Assembly (NCBI RefSeq): GCF_000176515.1
Contig: NZ_ADAQ01000011.1
Coordinates: 1 to 64,000, forward strand
DNA: 64,000 nucleotides
Source: Grimontia hollisae CIP 101886
GTDB lineage: Bacteria > Pseudomonadota > Gammaproteobacteria > Enterobacterales > Vibrionaceae
Direction: 5' to 3'
Shown here piece after piece: positions 61,201 to 64,000 of this stretch. Position 1 is the stretch's first letter, and each line of letters starts with the position of its first letter. Made by a program: the position numbers and the translations under genes. The notes under the pieces are model-generated. The model was given only the letters and a program-made list of their open reading frames with translations. It did no database searches and was not told the origin of the DNA.

Positions 61201-64000
61201 AAAGCGATCAATAGTAGTATCGATCTTCACTTCACCAGCAACTGCTTCAGACACGTTACCTGCTACGTCAGTGGCAGTGACGCTCCATGTGTACTTGCCG
61301 TCTTCTAATTCCGGCACATTAGAAATGGTCCATTGACCATTTTCCTCTGCAACCACCGTAGTAAGTGTGTGTTGAACCTGGCCGTCTTTGCTGATAACCA
61401 GACTAATGGTTGCACCTTTTTCTGATACACCGGTAAAAGTTGGGTTCTTCACATTGGTGATGTTGTCCGCTTTGTTTTCACCGGAATCACTGCCATCAGC
61501 TAATTTCACATCAGTGACTGTTGGCGGTGTTGTGTCAATCTCCAGGTTCTGCTCAGTTAAACTGCTAACATTACCTGCTGCATCCACCACATGGGCCTGT
61601 ACAGTGTACTTGCCATCAATCAACTGATTGGTCAGCTGGTAGCTCCATGAGCCATTTGTACCGACAGTGACATATTCTGGCTCAACGTTGACAGGCGCAC
61701 CGTGCGCATCCTTGATGGTGATATAGACTCGCGCCCCCGCTTCAGCACCTTTACCAGTAAACAACGGTGCTTTCACATTGGTGATATTGTCAACATGAGA
61801 TGTGCCTGAATCTGAGTTTGCACCCAAATCAAACTCACCGCCTGTCGGCGCCTGTGTATCGACTTTCAGGGTTTGTACCTCAGACACAGTTTCGTTACCT
61901 GCGATGTCCGTCAGGGTTACAGTCCAACTGTAGGTACCGTCTGTCAATGTACTGGCGTGAGGGATCACCACCTGACCATCTTCTGGTATGGTCACAGCTT
62001 CAGATGTCCATTTCGCTGCACCTGTAGTCGTTGTGCCACTCCACAGTTTCAATACCACTTTAGAACCAGGCTCACCTTTCACCACAAAGCTAGGTGTGGT
62101 GTCACTGGTAATACCGTCATTGGCCGAGAAACCGGTGTCTGAGTTTTCAGCCAGACCAATTTCCTTAATTTCTGGCGCAGTGGTATCCAGCGTAAATTCG
62201 CCATTGATGTTGTCTTGTCTGTTACCTGCCGCATCAGTTGCCACAATAGACCAGGTATATTCCCCATCCGCAGGCAATTGCTCAGAGGTAATCGACCACT
62301 GACCGTTTTCATTCACCGTGGTTTCGATGGTTTTGGTGTAACCCTTCTTATCAGTGATAGTGAGACGAATCACATCACCTTTGGTACCCGTACCCGAGAA
62401 CGCTGGTGTATTGTCATTGGTATAGACAATGTTATCCGCTGTGCCAGTTTGAGAATTAAACTGTCCGGTTACTTCAATCTCATTATCAAACGTAAACTGA
62501 CCATTTACCTCTTTTTCATTACCCGCCACATCGACATATTTCAGGGTGTAGTTATATACCCCGTTATCACCATCGATTTTTGGCAGATTTAATGTCCAGT
62601 TACCATGTTCATCAGTTTCAGTCGAAACATCCGTAATGGAGACTGGTTGACCATTTGGCCCTGTCAGTGAGACCAGTGAAACGGTGGTACCCGCTTCCAC
62701 TTTACCGCTCAGTTTCAGATCGGTTTTGTTGGTGACATTGTCATCTTGCGATGTGCCCGAATCGCTTTCATCCGCAAGACCAAACGATCCTTTGTCACCA
62801 CCTTCAACTGTTTTATCAATGGTCAATGTGCTGTTCTTAACAGGGCTTTCATTGCCCGCCAGGTCAGTTGCAGTAATTGCAATGGTGTATTGGCCTTCTG
62901 CCAACGCAGTACCGACTTGCAACTCCCATTTACCGTTAACAAAATCGGCGGTTTCATAGGTGTGCGATGCCCCACCATTAACAGGTGTGATCACAATCTT
63001 GATCTTGGCATATTCACCCACATTACCGGTGAAGGTAGGCTGCGTATTGTTGGTGATTTTATCGTTTTGTACCCCACTGTCTGACGCATCAGTAATGCCT
63101 TCAACCGTCAGCGCTGGTGCGGTTTTGTCAATCACAATTGGGCCGGTGATAGCCTGTGACTGGTTACCCGCCGCATCCGTCGCCACAAATGACCAGGTAT
63201 ATTCACCATCCGCCAGTTTAGCGGCTGTGGTTGCATCCAGCTTGTACGTCCACTTACCTTGCTCGTTAACTTCCACATAGGCAGGGCTGACTTTTACCTC
63301 TTCACCATTTTTCTTGGTCAGCGTCAGGCTGATACGTGAACCTTTTTCAGCTGAACCCGAGAACGACAGAGCTGCATCTTTGGCGAAGTATTGGTTTTCA
63401 ACACCATTCACAACCACATCACGAATCTCCGGAGCGGCCGTATCAACCGTTACCGCTCCCACTGTTGATTCGGCAGTGTTACCGGCAATATCGGTCACAA
63501 TGACTTTATATTGATAATTGCCATCATCCAGCTGCTTGGTGGTGAAGGTATGTGATGACTGACCATTAAGGTTAACCGTTTCATTCACCGCTGGGCTGTT
63601 TTCACTGCCCACTTTCCACACCAGCAGTTGCACTTTCGCTGCACCGGAAGCATCGACTTTCAGTTGCAGTGCTTTTTGGTTGGTGATGCCATCATTGGTT
63701 GCAAAGCCAGTGTCATTTTCCAGTGACACTTCAGCCGTCGGTGCTTGGGTATCCAGTGTAAAGCTACCGTTTTCCACAGTGCTATTTCCTGCTGCATCCG
63801 TTGCAGTGACTTTCCAGGTGTATGCACCGTCTTGGTTCAGCTCATTAGCGGTCACAGACCAACGACCATCTGTGCCCACTTCAGTGGTCAACGTCTGGGT
63901 ACCCGCAGGACCATTAATCACCACGGTGATTTTATCGCCTGCATTACCGGTACCATTGATTACTGGCTGCTTGTTATTGGTGTAAATAACATCCTGATCT
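55219..64000 (-). CDS. Giant Ig-like repeat adhesin (BapA/SiiE-like), 5' end outside the window
   Basis: The frame is open from its stop at 55219 to the right edge, more than 2,920 residues. About 27 repeats of 90-110 residues follow one pattern: (V/I/L)DTTAPx, an acidic DxDSG...NDxITN linker likely to bind calcium, PTFSGTxExGxxV, GxWSxxxxxLxDGxYTWxVxATDxAGN. This is the bacterial Ig-like repeat of surface adhesins such as BapA and SiiE. The last part has a Gly/Asn linker, an acidic segment, one more beta domain and an Ala/Ser/Thr-rich tail ending HDWSVPNHDYY. I see no RTX nonapeptides, no LPXTG and no autotransporter barrel. It is probably exported by the ABC transporter downstream and displayed on the cell surface. 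Confidence 0.88.
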   Translation of the reverse strand, partial: DQDVIYTNNKQPVINGTGNAGDKITVVINGPAGTQTLTTEVGTDGRWSVTANELNQDGAYTWKVTATDAAGNSTVENGSFTLDTQAPTAEVSLENDTGFATNDGITNQKALQLKVDASGAAKVQLLVWKVGSENSPAVNETVNLNGQSSHTFTTKQLDDGNYQYKVIVTDIAGNTAESTVGAVTVDTAAPEIRDVVVNGVENQYFAKDAALSFSGSAEKGSRISLTLTKKNGEEVKVSPAYVEVNEQGKWTYKLDATTAAKLADGEYTWSFVATDAAGNQSQAITGPIVIDKTAPALTVEGITDASDSGVQNDKITNNTQPTFTGNVGEYAKIKIVITPVNGGASHTYETADFVNGKWELQVGTALAEGQYTIAITATDLAGNESPVKNSTLTIDKTVEGGDKGSFGLADESDSGTSQDDNVTNKTDLKLSGKVEAGTTVSLVSLTGPNGQPVSITDVSTETDEHGNWTLNLPKIDGDNGVYNYTLKYVDVAGNEKEVNGQFTFDNEIEVTGQFNSQTGTADNIVYTNDNTPAFSGTGTKGDVIRLTITDKKGYTKTIETTVNENGQWSITSEQLPADGEYTWSIVATDAAGNRQDNINGEFTLDTTAPEIKEIGLAENSDTGFSANDGITSDTTPSFVVKGEPGSKVVLKLWSGTTTTGAAKWTSEAVTIPEDGQVVIPHASTLTDGTYSWTVTLTDIAGNETVSEVQTLKVDTQAPTGGEFDLGANSDSGTSHVDNITNVKAPLFTGKGAEAGARVYITIKDAHGAPVNVEPEYVTVGTNGSWSYQLTNQLIDGKYTVQAHVVDAAGNVSSLTEQNLEIDTTPPTVTDVKLADGSDSGENKADNITNVKNPTFTGVSEKGATISLVISKDGQVQHTLTTVVAEENGQWTISNVPELEDGKYTWSVTATDVAGNVSEAVAGEVKIDTTIDRFTVQLAEDDDTGHANNDGITNQKDIVLKGTAEAGAKVTLKSLKFGEEEINVTSVAAVSVVNGQWEIDLPLLDKGDGTYTYTVEIEDIAGNKHEITKTITLDTDKPGVNADLVAESDSGDVKNDGITNDKTPLFKGTVDEASKVKLEIFKNGERVDVYGPIDANGEWSIQATNPLEDGVYTWKVTAEDVAGNTHVVEKTIVIDTTPPALTAGLDAASDTGESNSDGITKDNSLTIKGTVGGEGKHDVKVRLEFGPVNGQMQQQEVIAEKGKYSFNVDVTTDGTYSWKVIAVDVAGNESVKTGTVVVDTKLQEFSEGTGLESESDTGSSKEDKISNDRTPTFSGKTEPNAKVILKLQLKGSNEEPITVEAQANDDGNFIITVPDNKQLTVDGEYTWTMVARDLAGNEKTVTGEYTLDTTPPAITFDMNDDTGKDGDWITQDKTLSINGTTNDSNASIKVTIMSGGTVVDTQTVQATGGNWSYNYATELQDGTYTVKVESTDVAGNTYVSEKTLVVDTQIVNEFELTSDSGALDDDHLTNAEHLEFGGQTDKDATLELVVKSEDGQKVLHTYRPEVNPTTGQWSFELPDVLAEGKYVIVVTATDAAGNTNTSEDYKVEIDRTPPTLSDITMDSDDDTGVIGDWITETHQISISGQTAIGATVKILISGVNQTITAGVAADGKFTAELPRLEFGDYTLTIIATDAAGNATQHEQKLSVSPNVLPFVVGIEDNSDSGVKGDNITNVTKPVISGAGTPGFKVEATINGHKYTATIDSKGQWKFQLNQALTDGTHTIHFVVKDATGKEVEVKDYQFTVDTSVTTTIALDDTTDTGVKGDFITNAQNVYLTGVTEVGVTVVIKEKESGKVITEFVTTGESWGYMLTGLREGTHDFVIELTDKAGNTSSHETSVTVDRSAPELTVKVNGENDNSVVTNKTEHTFSGTVEAGVHSLVLIVNGKEHKITPEKNGNWSIKLDLQEGFNNYTVKATDVAGNVTTNQGTINIKTSIRFTMEVENDNGRFETDKILNGKKVVVGGTGSAGDVVTLVLTDSKGTETTHTFTVDETGRWSHEFTGLNDGTYKVHATIRDDAGNEAQREISNITIDNTNTDFSASLVDEDGATNDKVVADKQPTFSGRGEVGAEVVLVINNETYTTQVSSTGTWQFQLPIELTDGNYTAKIHSVDLAGNESPEQTIEFKVDSTAATVTHEIEGVYKNGDKQYVNSEQGKLVFKGTASEAGKIILQINNQEFTQVIDKGGDWSINVGDIIEREHSYTLIFEDVAGNRTTHKGEVIVDKTINTFVGLSWDSDTYGNDSQTFDGRTNDKSLRFEFNRNTSTTDKDVIATVKVTGPDKTSHTYTDIQTSNGHWDMPHELTGGDGVYKFEWSFVDAAGNTKTSTINVTLDTTIEKMDITDIQVNGEALVENEELFTNKDTLSMVFKPDNGHEYVKVAVVVNGVTIQATKTSEGFTFYGIPLNKGDNQLTFKAWDAAGNVTTITHTVVQKTEINIEEFSIEGHEQGDVNNIGDYYSNETDKTISLAGKVDVGSSFTIFVNGKEVVHKTEVGENGEWKHDLVLEEGTNRIQINFVDAAGNEKVVSFNSVIDTVAPIITVDSIAENDGEQSNSNDKDSVVTKDSITLSGRIDNGSTITKITVNGVVIDNLSKALTFDGGKWTINVDGLKEGDNTIVISAVDKAGNTYDHNMTVVKDSQVTTLTAKVSEDQSAIVGTVEAGSKVVVEFTKANATEKSAETVQVEAVVDSKGNWTAELPEGMEQGEWSWTVTATDAAGNTATQQSDGNSNIVVGGNTGGTGDNGSGTPEDENEAVTLPSFPDQDMETLPELKNSDEEVNTSINDETAQTAKHIDNQGEKDSEDEGSLLFTQELIETKVFSGESMPDSSVTLEISGKVYETDADEDGDWLIKAEFSSQGSYDYQLTYTDLNGEVKVETGSVDIKQVNLDMNEAANQAESDAAATESASSSNTATADYASSYSHDWSVPNHDYY

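Noticed and set aside
55790-63985. Many plus-strand frames of 60-240 codons within the adhesin gene
   Set aside because: All are antisense shadows of the repetitive adhesin coding sequence.

Overview
The window looks like a chromosome segment of a marine gammaproteobacterium of the family Vibrionaceae. The evidence is a chromosomal-integron integrase of the Vibrio IntIA type with VCR-like attC sites, a fumA-pabB-nudL-sdaC-sdaA block, a uvrY(varA)-uvrC-pgsA block, and a type III secretion locus whose gene order matches, from memory, the Vibrio parahaemolyticus T3SS2 island. The genus is not fixed by the sequence; a non-Vibrio member such as Grimontia is a guess.

Bases 1-9,700 are the attI-proximal end of a chromosomal integron. 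intIA (8661-9623, +) is preceded by a LexA box, and the cassettes run leftward on the minus strand (a membrane protein, an unknown protein, an O-methyltransferase, and cassettes without a convincing gene). Four attC sites are clear and one is doubtful. IS110-family elements have invaded the array: two IS1111-group copies, one complete element of a second type, and the right end of another copy of that type. The complete elements all sit in the ends of attC sites.

Bases 9,700-38,750 are mostly ordinary core genome: fumarase, pabB, a CoA pyrophosphatase, serine uptake and serine deaminase, an ECF sigma factor, an outer-membrane protein, an OFA-family transporter, glutaredoxin 1, a YbjL-type transporter, a PhoP/PhoQ-like pair, a short KdpD/KdpE-like pair followed by KtrAB potassium uptake, pgsA, uvrC, uvrY, a sulfotransferase, an NRAMP-like carrier with an exported amidohydrolase, and gltS.

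Bases 38,750-52,800 are an accessory island, visibly AT-rich in its left half. A ToxR-like/small-partner pair resembling the bile sensor VtrA/VtrC lies between probable effector genes on the left and a T3SS operon on the right. The operon, read on the minus strand, is: needle-like protein, SctR, SctT, an 82-residue unknown, SctC, SctN, SctO, an acidic protein in the VopZ/SctP position, SctS, and an InvB/Spa15-type chaperone. The probable effectors include a lethal-factor-like zinc metalloprotease and a pair of unrecognised paralogues. SctV, SctU, SctJ, SctD, SctQ, SctK, SctL and the translocators are not in the window, so the locus is split, continues beyond the window, or is incomplete.

Bases 53,100-64,000 hold an ABC exporter and, upstream of it, a giant surface protein of more than 2,900 residues made of about 27 bacterial Ig-like repeats. 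Its gene runs off the right edge. The layout suggests type I secretion of a BapA/SiiE-like adhesin, but no membrane-fusion or outer-membrane partner is present here.
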